From the NCBI GenBank assembly GCA_037892765.1, contig JBBKBW010000040.1: a DNA stretch of 25,348 bases, one strand, 5' to 3'. Each line of letters opens with the position of its first letter. The stretch's first letter is position 1. The notes beneath the pieces are model-generated. The model saw only the letters and a list, made by a program, of their open reading frames with translations. It was not told the DNA's origin and made no database searches. The translations under genes and the position numbers were made by a program. Below are positions 8,341 to 15,735 of the stretch, piece by piece. The stretch is from Clostridium_AQ sp900552125. Its GTDB lineage: Bacteria > Bacillota_I > Bacilli_A > Erysipelotrichales > Erysipelotrichaceae.

Positions 8341-8763
8341 TTATACATCCATCGTCTCAAAATTAACTCTTGTCTTTAATATCTGATTAACATATTTCTT
8401 ATGCTGTTCTTCCTGCATTTCTTTTTGTTTTACAAGTTCTTTTTCTAAATCTTCAACTCCCGCAAGCTCTGCGTTACATGCCGCATCTAAGATTGCTAAG
8501 TCATAAGATTTTTCTAACTCATTTCCTTGAATAATTCCAATACCAATCACTCCTTGGCATTCTACTCTTGTTTCACTGACCAAAACTTCACCTAGATAAA
8601 ATAGTGTGTTCTGTGCACTTTCTCGCATTCGAATCATTGTCAATGCATTTTTTGGTTCTTCAATTACATGAAATTCATTTTGCTGTTTAAAGTATTCTGC
8701 CCATTGTCTAAGAAACTCTTTTTCACAATGAACCAGGATACGAGTTCTTTCTTTTCGTATCAT
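8341..8763 (-). CDS. phnG: PhnG, C-P lyase core subunit
   Basis: This 140-residue protein is the first gene of the C-P lyase operon and has PhnG length. The segment FYLGEVLVSETRVECQG and the downstream GIGIIQGNELEKSYDLAILDA match the PhnG pattern (leader FNLGEATVTRA-like and GY..G...A....A..DA). PhnG is a small subunit that lies at the outer ends of the PhnGHIJ complex. The ATG at 8763 is preceded by GAGGAGG. Its upstream region holds a Pho-box-like repeat and a -10 candidate. Confidence 0.9.
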   Translation of the reverse strand: MIRKERTRILVHCEKEFLRQWAEYFKQQNEFHVIEEPKNALTMIRMRESAQNTLFYLGEVLVSETRVECQGVIGIGIIQGNELEKSYDLAILDAACNAELAGVEDLEKELVKQKEMQEEQHKKYVNQILKTRVNFETMDV

Positions 8764-8790
8764 AATTTCCTCCTCTTAACACGTCTATAG

Positions 8791-8842
8791 ATTATCTTGT
8801 AGCCAAGAAAGAAGTGTTAAACAAATGTAAATGTTATGTATG
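8791..8842 (-). promoter_or_regulatory. phnG operon promoter with Pho-box-like hexamer repeats
   Basis: On the minus strand three hexamers start exactly 11 bases apart: CATACA (8842-8837, weak), TTTACA (8831-8826) and TTAACA (8820-8815). A -10 candidate GATAAT follows at 8796-8791, so the last hexamer lies at about -35. TT(A/T)ACA repeats at 11-base spacing are the known binding pattern of the phosphate-starvation regulator PhoP in Bacillus. The same phasing occurs ahead of phnC and phnD. The repeats are seen; PhoP binding is inference. Confidence 0.62.
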
Positions 8843-8910
8843 AAAATCATCAATTTTTATAATAATTCCTGTGTAAGTGATTACATTTTTATTTGTTTTA
8901 CAGACGAAAA

Positions 8911-8939
8911 AAGAGATTCCATTTTATTTGAAATCTCTT
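8911..8939 (-). terminator. intrinsic terminator upstream of the phnG promoter, with no gene of its own
   Basis: Read on the minus strand, AAGAGATTTC pairs with GGAATCTCTT (one wobble pair) and is followed directly by a T run and CG, a good intrinsic terminator. It points toward phnG but lies upstream of the phnG promoter, and the next gene on that side is on the plus strand. It therefore shields phnG from read-through. The remaining sequence of the 372-base gap (8764-9135) holds the phnG promoter and AT-rich DNA ahead of the plus-strand gene. Confidence 0.7.
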
Positions 8940-9135
8940 ATATAATTCATCTCATTCAATTAAAAGAATAAACTTATATATTGCTTTTCACAAAAAACTG
9001 TAATAAATTTGTAATAAAATTATCATAAAATCTTTAGATTATAATATAAATATCTTCATAAATGTTATTTCAAAACCTGGTATCATATTTATATACAACA
9101 AAAAGGTGAAACAAACATAGAAATGGGGATTTTTG

Positions 9136-10977
9136 ATGAAAGAAATTAAGGTATTTAAACAACAGGAACAAGGATATCCTTGGATAGATAAGATGAGAAT
9201 AGCTGCTGCTATACTAGTAGTCGCAATCCATACATCTCCTTTTGCCTTAATATCATTAAATACAGATATGTTTATAACACGTATATTAGGTCGTTTAGCA
9301 GTACCTTTCTTTTTTATGATAAGCGGATACTTCTTATTTTCAAATAAATATCCATCATTAGTCAAAATAAAGAAAGCTTTAACACAACTATTAAAGTGGT
9401 ATATATTGGCAACAATACTATACATTCCTTTAATGATATACAATCATTATTTTTCCCAAACCGATTTCCCAACAAATCTAATAAAAGACATACTTATTGA
9501 TGGTACATTTTACCATCTATGGTATTTTCCTGCAGTAATCATAGGAATCATAATAGTTTTATTATTGAGAAAAATTTTTTCTACAAAAACTAGTCTAATA
9601 ATTACAAGCATTCTTTACTTTATAGGTTTATGTGGTGATTCTTATTATGAGTTAGCCATTCATATTCCAATAGTTAATTCAATAATAGAATGGTTATTTC
9701 AATACATGGACTACACAAGAAATGGGATATTCTTTGCGCCAATCTTTTTAATGATAGGAATATTATTGAGCGAACAGAAAAATAAACTAAAGCTATCCGC
9801 TAATATTGTATTCTTTGGAATTTCTTTTCTCTTCATGAGTATTGAAGCTATGTTAGTTCATAGTTTAAATTTATTCAAACATGATTCTATGTATATATTT
9901 TTACCCTTAGTCTCCTATCTTCTGTTTGCTATACTGATAAGAAAAAAGGGTAAGAGACATACTTCACTTAAAGACATTTCATTATACATCTATATTTTGC
10001 ACCCCCTAATGATAGTCATAGTTCGAATGATTGGAAAATTAACTCACATAAATCCGCTTATTGAAGATAATTTTATCCAGTTTATAGTTGTAGTGATATT
10101 ATCAACCGTTTCAAGCATTTTAATTTACAAACATGATTTTGTGAAAAGAATATATTGTATAAAAAAGCCAAAATTACTATACATTGTTTTATTTCTAGGA
10201 CTCTGTTTTATTGGTAATCAAATCATCAGCAATTTTCAATTAAATTTAAATAATGATAATAATTTACTAAATGAAGCAGACTTGCCTAATACAGAAACCA
10301 TTAGTGAATTAAAGAAAATGGTTTCTAGTGACAAACGAATTAAAACAGTATTAGCTAACTATAATGAATATCCTGAGGATATATTAGAAATGCTATCAAG
10401 AAACATAGAAACCATTGACTATGTTCTCGACTATCCAAATAAAAAAGGGAATGTTTATTCAGATAATATAGGAAAAATCAATAATGGTGAAATACCTTTG
10501 CTACTTCAATGGGATAAGCGTTGGGGTTATGCTTTCTATGGAGATAACGTTCTAGCAATAAATGGTTGTGGTCCTACAGCTCTATCTATGGTAATAACTG
10601 GGCTTACGAAAGATAATACAATAACTCCTTATGTAGTAGCCCAATTTGCACAACAAAATGGATATTATGTAAACGGTACTGGCAGCAGCTGGGAATTAAT
10701 GACAGAAGGCGTAACTTCCTTTGGTATCCTAGGAAGTGAAATGTCACTATCAGAAGAAAATGTAATTTCTACTTTACAATCTGGAATGCCAATCATCTGC
10801 AGTATGCTTCCGGGAGACTTTACCTCTTCTGGACATTATATCGTACTTACAGGAGTCGAAAATGGAATGATAAAAGTCAATGATCCTAATAGTAAAGAAA
10901 GAAGCAAAAAGCTTTGGAATTTTGATGATCTGCAATATCAAATTAATAATTTATGGTATTTCCAAATAATGCAATAG
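9136..10977 (+). CDS. VanT-like acyltransferase-3 membrane domain fused to a C39-like cysteine peptidase
   Basis: This 613-residue protein joins two parts. Residues 15 to about 345 are a polytopic membrane domain of the acyltransferase-3 family; blocks such as AVPFFFMISGYFLF, FYHLWYFPA, TRNGIFFAP and KHDSMYIFLP strongly recall the membrane half of the serine/alanine racemase VanT. His32 in VVAIHTS is the usual family histidine. A further membrane segment follows (about 346-368), then a linker, then a Peptidase_C39-like domain from about 452 with Gln458, Cys478 (NGCGPTALS), His567 (SGHYIVL) and Asp583 (NDPNS). The alanine racemase half of VanT is absent. The extra segment would put the peptidase outside the cell. 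The ATG at 9136 follows GGGG at 9125-9128; the TTG at 9133 is an alternative. It is the only clear plus-strand gene, with its own terminator. Its substrate is unknown; cell-wall or surface-protein modification is a guess. Confidence 0.88.
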   Translation: MKEIKVFKQQEQGYPWIDKMRIAAAILVVAIHTSPFALISLNTDMFITRILGRLAVPFFFMISGYFLFSNKYPSLVKIKKALTQLLKWYILATILYIPLMIYNHYFSQTDFPTNLIKDILIDGTFYHLWYFPAVIIGIIIVLLLRKIFSTKTSLIITSILYFIGLCGDSYYELAIHIPIVNSIIEWLFQYMDYTRNGIFFAPIFLMIGILLSEQKNKLKLSANIVFFGISFLFMSIEAMLVHSLNLFKHDSMYIFLPLVSYLLFAILIRKKGKRHTSLKDISLYIYILHPLMIVIVRMIGKLTHINPLIEDNFIQFIVVVILSTVSSILIYKHDFVKRIYCIKKPKLLYIVLFLGLCFIGNQIISNFQLNLNNDNNLLNEADLPNTETISELKKMVSSDKRIKTVLANYNEYPEDILEMLSRNIETIDYVLDYPNKKGNVYSDNIGKINNGEIPLLLQWDKRWGYAFYGDNVLAINGCGPTALSMVITGLTKDNTITPYVVAQFAQQNGYYVNGTGSSWELMTEGVTSFGILGSEMSLSEENVISTLQSGMPIICSMLPGDFTSSGHYIVLTGVENGMIKVNDPNSKERSKKLWNFDDLQYQINNLWYFQIMQ

Positions 10978-10978
10978 A

Positions 10979-11026
10979 AAAGTTTACTGAATACAAGATT
11001 ATCATTAATCTTTCAGTAAACTTTTT
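10979..11026. terminator. bidirectional terminator between the C39 fusion and a GNAT gene
   Basis: AAAGTTTACTGA (10979-10990) pairs with TCAGTAAACTTT (11013-11024), and an inner AAGATT/AATCTT pair extends the stem. T runs follow on the plus strand (six T) and on the minus strand (four T). It lies between the convergent ends of two genes and can serve both. Confidence 0.85.
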
Positions 11027-11040
11027 TAATATTCAACACA

Positions 11041-11553
11041 TTATACTTCACTGTATTTATAAATCATTTTTAATTCAATATTTTCACTACCTAACATAAC
11101 TTTCTTTTCTTCCCCAGTAAAAACAAAACCTACTTTCTTATAAAAGCTGATAGCTTTGTCGTTACCCTTTAATACCCATAAAACAATCTGTTTATAATGA
11201 GATAAAGATTGAATAGCTCTCATCATCAATTTATAACCAATTTTCTTATCTTGGTATTCATTTAATACATATAAAGCATAAACTTCCCCTGTATCAGACA
11301 TATTCTCACGATTTTCACCAAAACTGATAAATCCCACAACTTTATCGTTATCTTTAGCCAATATAGATGTTGAAATATTTCTTTCCTTATCTATTCTAGC
11401 CATCCTGATACAATTTTCTAATGTTTGTCTTGTGTCTAAAAATGACTGATCAATTAAACCGGTATAAGTTTCCATCCAAGACTTCCAATGAACAAAGCCT
11501 TTCCCTTTAATATCTGACTCTGATTCTACTAGTGATAATTCATAATCTTTCAT
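11041..11553 (-). CDS. GNAT-family N-acetyltransferase
   Basis: The 170-residue protein has the GNAT fold: a first helix pair with WKSWMETYTGLI, a strand KVVGFISFG, motif A as VYALYVLNEYQDKKIGYKL, and the closing NDKAISFYKKVGFVFTGE. The pyrophosphate loop QDKKIG departs from the usual Q/RxxGxG/A by lacking its first glycine. The acceptor cannot be read from the sequence; such single-domain proteins acetylate amines, peptides or antibiotics. The ATG at 11553 follows AGAAGGT. It stands alone on the minus strand, 46 bases from the next gene. Confidence 0.88.
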   Translation of the reverse strand: MKDYELSLVESESDIKGKGFVHWKSWMETYTGLIDQSFLDTRQTLENCIRMARIDKERNISTSILAKDNDKVVGFISFGENRENMSDTGEVYALYVLNEYQDKKIGYKLMMRAIQSLSHYKQIVLWVLKGNDKAISFYKKVGFVFTGEEKKVMLGSENIELKMIYKYSEV

Positions 11554-11598
11554 TTCTACATACCTTCTAACCTAATAGTTTTCTTAACTTTTAAAACT

Positions 11599-12428
11599 CT
11601 ACAATAAGCATATTACTCTTGCATATTTATTTTCAGAGTCTTCAATTACTTTTATTTTTCCTTTTTGAATATAATAATCAATTCTTTTCGCAAACCACCA
11701 ATCACTGATTCCTACCCTATAAAACCCTAGTATCTCTCCAATCACTCTTGCCTGTTTCTCTGGTTTTCGAGTGATTCTTTTCCAAAGCAAAAAGTCATAA
11801 AAATCTTCTGACACACCAAGTATTCTTCCATTAATCAATGCACGTAAAGGACTATTATCTTCTTTTAATTCATTCCAAACCTCAGCATTCACCTGAATTT
11901 CTAATGAAGAAAGTTCTCTCTGATATGACAAGAATTCTTCAAAACCATTAGGTGAGACTTCTCCCCAATGATTGTAGGAAACAATACAATTCTTAGAATA
12001 AATATATTCCGGTAGTTTTACAACAAAAACTTTATTATTGTAATTTTTCAAGATACTGCACAAATGATAAAATCCGCATAATGAGTAAGGACTATCACTA
12101 TACCATACTCTAGCTGGTTCTCCAGTAGATAGGTAATCTTTCAATCTGTTTAATTCCTCACAATATAAATTACCTAATTTCCGCAGTTCCTCATCCATTG
12201 TCTCATGTTTTCCCATGGTTCTTGTGCATAGAGTGAATAGATTAATTTTTTCCGATATAGACTATCGACTCCTTCATTAATATCTCCTATATCCAGCAAA
12301 AAGCCAAGGCATATCACATCTTCTATCTTTCCTGCAGTTTCTTGATCATTATAGTCTTTACTGCTTAATAAGGAGGTGTATTCTTTCATGGAACCAGCTT
12401 CACTTTCTCCAAACAATATTTCTACCAT
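11599..12428 (-). pseudogene. DUF1835/DUF3658-type gene split by a -1 frameshift
   Basis: Two overlapping minus-strand frames make one protein. The first (12428-12174, 84 residues) starts MVEILFGESEAGSMK after a good GAGAGGAGG site, the usual DUF1835 beginning. The second (from about 12216 to 11599, 205 residues) supplies the middle and end, including ARVWYSDSPYSLCGFYHL, NSPLRALINGRILG and FYDFLLWKR, as in the DUF3658 half. The second frame has no ribosome site ahead of its ATG. The frames must switch between the in-frame stops, most likely near GGGAAAA (12208-12214), where one missing base would explain it. The run is a plausible place for either a real mutation or a read error. The function of the family is unknown to me. 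If the base is an error, the gene is an intact single protein of about 275 residues. Confidence 0.72.
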
Positions 12429-12522
12429 AGTTACCTCCTCTCTATATTTAAAATCATACTCTTCAATGAATAAAATAATGTATTTCTATATTCTATGTCC
12501 TTCCTATAACTATAAACTAAAT

Positions 12523-12948
12523 CTATTTCTTCCAACTCATAATAAATTCTTTTTCATTGTTCTCGTCTGTATTTTCAGACTGAATGATAAACTGCTCCCT
12601 CTGATAAAAGGATATTGCTCGCACATTTTTTTGATAAACATTCAAGCTTAAATTAGTTTTGATTTCCTTCACATAGTTTAATAACTGTGTTCCTATACCT
12701 CTTGATTGTGCACTTTCTTTTACAAAGATTCCCGCAATATAATTGTCTGTCAATCCAATAAACCCAATTATTTGTTGAGTATCTTCTTCCTCATATACAT
12801 ACACTTCTGCTTGTGGCAACATTTCTTTTACTACTGGATAATTACTTATCCAATAATCTTTAGGTATAAAGTAATGGGCTTTGATATTTGAATCAAGCCA
12901 TATTTCCATAACAACTGTTAAATCATTTTCTCTTAATTTTCTTATCAT
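12523..12948 (-). CDS. GNAT-family N-acetyltransferase, YjaB-like
   Basis: The 141-residue GNAT protein has an N-terminal VMEIWLDSNIKAHYFIP segment, a strand QQIIGFIGLTDNYI, motif A GIFVKESAQSRGIGTQLL with the acetyl-CoA loop QSRGIG, and the ending NVRAISFYQREQFI. The layout is that of YjaB-like single-domain acetyltransferases of unknown acceptor. The ATG at 12948 follows TTAGGTAATAGT, and this ribosome site overlaps the stop codon of the broken small-membrane-protein gene eight bases upstream. The two may have been co-transcribed. Confidence 0.88.
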   Translation of the reverse strand: MIRKLRENDLTVVMEIWLDSNIKAHYFIPKDYWISNYPVVKEMLPQAEVYVYEEEDTQQIIGFIGLTDNYIAGIFVKESAQSRGIGTQLLNYVKEIKTNLSLNVYQKNVRAISFYQREQFIIQSENTDENNEKEFIMSWKK

Positions 12949-12956
12949 ACTATTAC

Positions 12957-13222
12957 CTAATTCTTATTTTTAAATAACGAAATTGAGTTTATTAATATAG
13001 AAGCAATTGTACCTATCCATAATACAGTAGACATTGTCGGCATAATATCCATTAATCCTCATTAAGAATTCTGCTTGCCCCATCCGAATAAAAAGAACAT
13101 ACAGTAAGTGCTGTTAAAGATAAGCTCAAATATCTAAACCATTTAGTTTCTTTATTTTGAAATGTACAAACAACATTTAGAATTGCAAAAATAATAGCTC
13201 CAGCTCCCAATAATATCCACAT
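12957..13222 (-). pseudogene. small two-TM membrane protein gene broken by a short deletion
   Basis: From the ATG at 13222 (site TGAGGTGAT) the minus strand encodes MWILLGAGAIIFAILNVV and on to CSFYSDGASRILNED, then stops at 13052. In a second frame that begins at the overlapping TAATG (13052) the code continues MDIMPTMSTVLWIGTIASI to a stop at 12957. Together these match, from memory, a common family of roughly 90-residue Firmicutes membrane proteins in which the middle reads ED-W-x-A-L-MD-V-PTM. About ten bases (the W-x-A codons and one more) seem to have been lost at the junction. I know no function for the family. A less likely alternative is that the two peptides of 56 and 31 residues are now made separately. 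Confidence 0.6.
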
Positions 13223-13319
13223 AATATCACCTCATTGATTTAATTTTCATCTTTTTAACTCCTTTAAAACAGAAATTTTCTTTCTAAAGGATAGAAATAT
13301 CTTTTACATTATCATAATA

Positions 13320-13841
13320 TCATTCTTCATCTAATCTGCAATACTTCACAAAGTTTTTTACGGAAAAATGCTTTGGATTTAGATATTTTACACCTTCATC
13401 TATTAGCTTAAATTTTTCATAATCAAAGGATATGTTTCCATTGTTCAAAAAATCATCATCTATCCAACATGCAGGTAAAATCTGTGTACTATAATCAGAG
13501 TGTCTTCTACATTCCAGACATTCTTTATCTAAAGAGTCTACGCCAACGTAGTAAATATTATAATCAAGAGTGTCGTTAATGAATTTTTCAAGAAAACTGT
13601 TTAAAACAAATGCGACTCTATTATCATAATAGACGTAGCCTATTAAATTCTCATCTATTATTTCCACACATTCATTATGTTCATCTATTGATGAATCATA
13701 ATATATAGCATACCAATATGCTTCAGGATTTCCTGATTGAGAAAGAAAGTATTTTCCAATAATAGCTTCCAGATACCCACATAATGATATCTTGTGTGGT
13801 ACACAACTACTGATCGAGAAAATATTACTAATATCCGTCAT
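13320..13841 (-). CDS. hypothetical protein, 173 residues
   Basis: I do not recognise this protein. It is acidic and apparently soluble, with no signal peptide or membrane segment. Cysteines cluster at KECLECRR (about residues 107-114), with others at 13, 21 and near the end. The ATG at 13841 follows GAGGAAGTGG, a good ribosome site. A weak promoter candidate, TTATCA then 16 bases then TATTAT, lies upstream. It is downstream of the histidine kinase gene with a 112-base gap, so it may belong to the same transcript or stand alone. Confidence 0.68.
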   Translation of the reverse strand: MTDISNIFSISSCVPHKISLCGYLEAIIGKYFLSQSGNPEAYWYAIYYDSSIDEHNECVEIIDENLIGYVYYDNRVAFVLNSFLEKFINDTLDYNIYYVGVDSLDKECLECRRHSDYSTQILPACWIDDDFLNNGNISFDYEKFKLIDEGVKYLNPKHFSVKNFVKYCRLDEE

Positions 13842-13953
13842 ATTACCACTTCCTCTATTACAATAACCATCTCTAGATAATACGTGCTTTGTTCATTTTG
13901 ATAAACTACAATATATTAGAATTGACTGACTTAACTTTCTAGTTCTTCTTGTA

Positions 13954-14844
13954 CTAAATTTTATTATGCTTAACATCTATAAGTATAATCAAATTATTGT
14001 TCTCTAGAGTAGCACTAATACCCCATCCATGAATTTCAACAATTTGTTTAACGATGGATAATCCTAGACCTGTAGAATTTTGATGTCTTGATAAATCAGC
14101 TTGATAGAATCTATCAAATATTCGATCTATTTCTATTTGTTCACTATCCTGGACTTTATTGATAAAATAAATCCTATTATCTAGTTCTTTGATTTCAAAA
14201 TAATCACAACCATGCTTTAATGCATTGTTGACTAAATTATGAATCATTCTAATCACCATATCTTGATTTGCCATAACTTTTAAGTACTCATTTGAAAAAT
14301 GAATGATAGGCTCTATATTTCTTTTTTCAAAATCATAATAATATGATGCTATGACTTTGCATATAATCGGAAATATTTCAGTACTTTCTTTTTTTAATTC
14401 ATATTCACTATCGCTTATCTTTGAATGTACAAATAAATCTTCCAGCATTGATCCTAATGTATCTAGTCTATATTCAACGATATCGTAATATTTTTTTCTT
14501 TCTTTATCTTCATTTGTTTCTTCTATTAATTTCAGATAGCCCTTTATACTTGTAAGAGGTGTTCTTATATCATGTGATATGCTCGACATAAGTGTTCTCA
14601 TTTCTTTTTCCTTTTTAGAAGCAAGTTCTTCAACTTCATGCATATTTTCATAAAGCTCATTTATTTTCAGCTGTAATTTTTTTATAGAAGGGACACTGCT
14701 TTGAACAGAGATATCAAAATGACTATTGGTTTTATTTTTATAATTAATCTGTTTAGTTATTTCTTTTAGATCATCTAAAAGAAGAAAAAGAGATATCAGA
14801 CTGATGACATTTATTATTCCTAAAACAATGCATAACACCATCAT
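13954..14844 (-). CDS. sensor histidine kinase with one short N-terminal membrane segment
   Basis: This 296-residue kinase has a hydrophobic N-terminus (residues 1-23), a coiled linker, the phosphoacceptor box SSISHDIRTPLTSIKGYL with His91, an N box in IHNLVNNALKHG, the segment FDRFYQAD and a G box STGLGLSIVKQIVE. There is no sizeable extracellular domain, so it probably senses inside the membrane or through the partner ABC transporter, as the intramembrane-sensing kinases of peptide-antibiotic systems do. It is the last gene after response regulator, ATPase and permease. The ATG at 14844 follows GGAGGTG. A perfect palindrome lies 32 bases upstream. Confidence 0.92.
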   Translation of the reverse strand: MMVLCIVLGIINVISLISLFLLLDDLKEITKQINYKNKTNSHFDISVQSSVPSIKKLQLKINELYENMHEVEELASKKEKEMRTLMSSISHDIRTPLTSIKGYLKLIEETNEDKERKKYYDIVEYRLDTLGSMLEDLFVHSKISDSEYELKKESTEIFPIICKVIASYYYDFEKRNIEPIIHFSNEYLKVMANQDMVIRMIHNLVNNALKHGCDYFEIKELDNRIYFINKVQDSEQIEIDRIFDRFYQADLSRHQNSTGLGLSIVKQIVEIHGWGISATLENNNLIILIDVKHNKI

Positions 14845-14875
14845 ATCTTAACACCTCCACAAACAGTAATTTCAT

Positions 14876-14897
14876 TTATAGTATAAGTATACTATAA
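14876..14897. promoter_or_regulatory. perfect palindrome ahead of the kinase gene
   Basis: TTATAGTATA-AG-TATACTATAA is a 22-base inverted repeat with 10-base arms in the 102-base gap between permease and kinase. On the minus strand it overlaps a -10 candidate TATACT with AGTTAA 16 bases upstream. It could be an operator. It lacks a T tract, and a two-base loop would make a poor hairpin, so it is not a terminator. Confidence 0.45.
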
Positions 14898-14946
14898 AAT
14901 AGATGACTTAACTATAATTACTAATCGTATGTTTTAAATATACTTT

Positions 14947-15735
14947 TTATTGAATATCCCTCTTTTGCATGATACATATGCTAATAACATTATAGACTAT
15001 GATATAGAAGAAAGAAGTTAAAATAACTTTGATAAGATTATTTTCTTCAACCAAAGCACTATTTAAGAAAAGAGAAGACAATGTATATTCCGATAAAAAT
15101 GATAGATTAATTAAATCAAATAGTGATGTAAAGAATGGCTGTAACATGCCTGATGAAATCAACAATACCAAAATAATACCTGCTATTCTATTTCTAAATA
15201 TTGCAGTAATAGCAATAATCAGACTGAACAAAGCCAAACTTATGATAAACATGACTGCTGAAGATTTAAGTATAATCTGAATAGATTCGACTACAAATCC
15301 ATCAATAAGTATACTACCTAATATAAAACCAATTCCATAACATAGTAAGATAATAATCAAATCAATAAATGCTGATACGACAATTTTTGAGATTATGACT
15401 GCAAGTCTACCGTTAGATAATGTAGCAATATTCTTGATATAGCCACTGCTGTATTCACTACATACAAATATAGCCAAGTAGATTCCTAAAACCAAAGTAC
15501 CAAAAGAATGACCAAACATTGTCGCAAATGAATTCAATGATTTTACCACAACATCTACTGAAATATAAAATCCTGGTTCTGGTACACTATTCGTTGAATA
15601 GAACATATCAGTTTCCTGAGCGGTAGTTTGCATAAAAATAGATATAACATAGATTAATATGAAAATAACTAAAGAAGTCCAGAAACCTTTGCTTTTCAAT
15701 AATCTTTTGATTTCAGATTTAATGATATTGAACAT
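14947..15735 (-). CDS. ABC-2 type permease, lantibiotic-immunity/bacitracin-export type
   Basis: The 262-residue integral membrane protein has about six membrane segments, the first at residues 15-33 and the last near the C-terminus. It starts MFNIIKSEIKRLLKSKGFW, typical of ABC-2 permeases of the BcrB/LanE type. The motif FVCSEYSSGYIKN is the family's cytoplasmic coupling region. Its start shares one base with the stop of the ATPase gene, so the two are partners. Only one permease is present, while classical lantibiotic immunity sets have two; a homodimer as in BcrAB fits. The substrate is unknown, probably a peptide antibiotic. Confidence 0.88.
   Translation of the reverse strand: MFNIIKSEIKRLLKSKGFWTSLVIFILIYVISIFMQTTAQETDMFYSTNSVPEPGFYISVDVVVKSLNSFATMFGHSFGTLVLGIYLAIFVCSEYSSGYIKNIATLSNGRLAVIISKIVVSAFIDLIIILLCYGIGFILGSILIDGFVVESIQIILKSSAVMFIISLALFSLIIAITAIFRNRIAGIILVLLISSGMLQPFFTSLFDLINLSFLSEYTLSSLFLNSALVEENNLIKVILTSFFYIIVYNVISICIMQKRDIQ

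Noticed and set aside
12208..12214. Programmed -1 frameshift at GGGAAAA
   Set aside because: The run is read as tGG-GAA-AAc, which does not place it as X-XXY-YYZ, and no downstream stimulatory hairpin was evident; mutation or read error is simpler.
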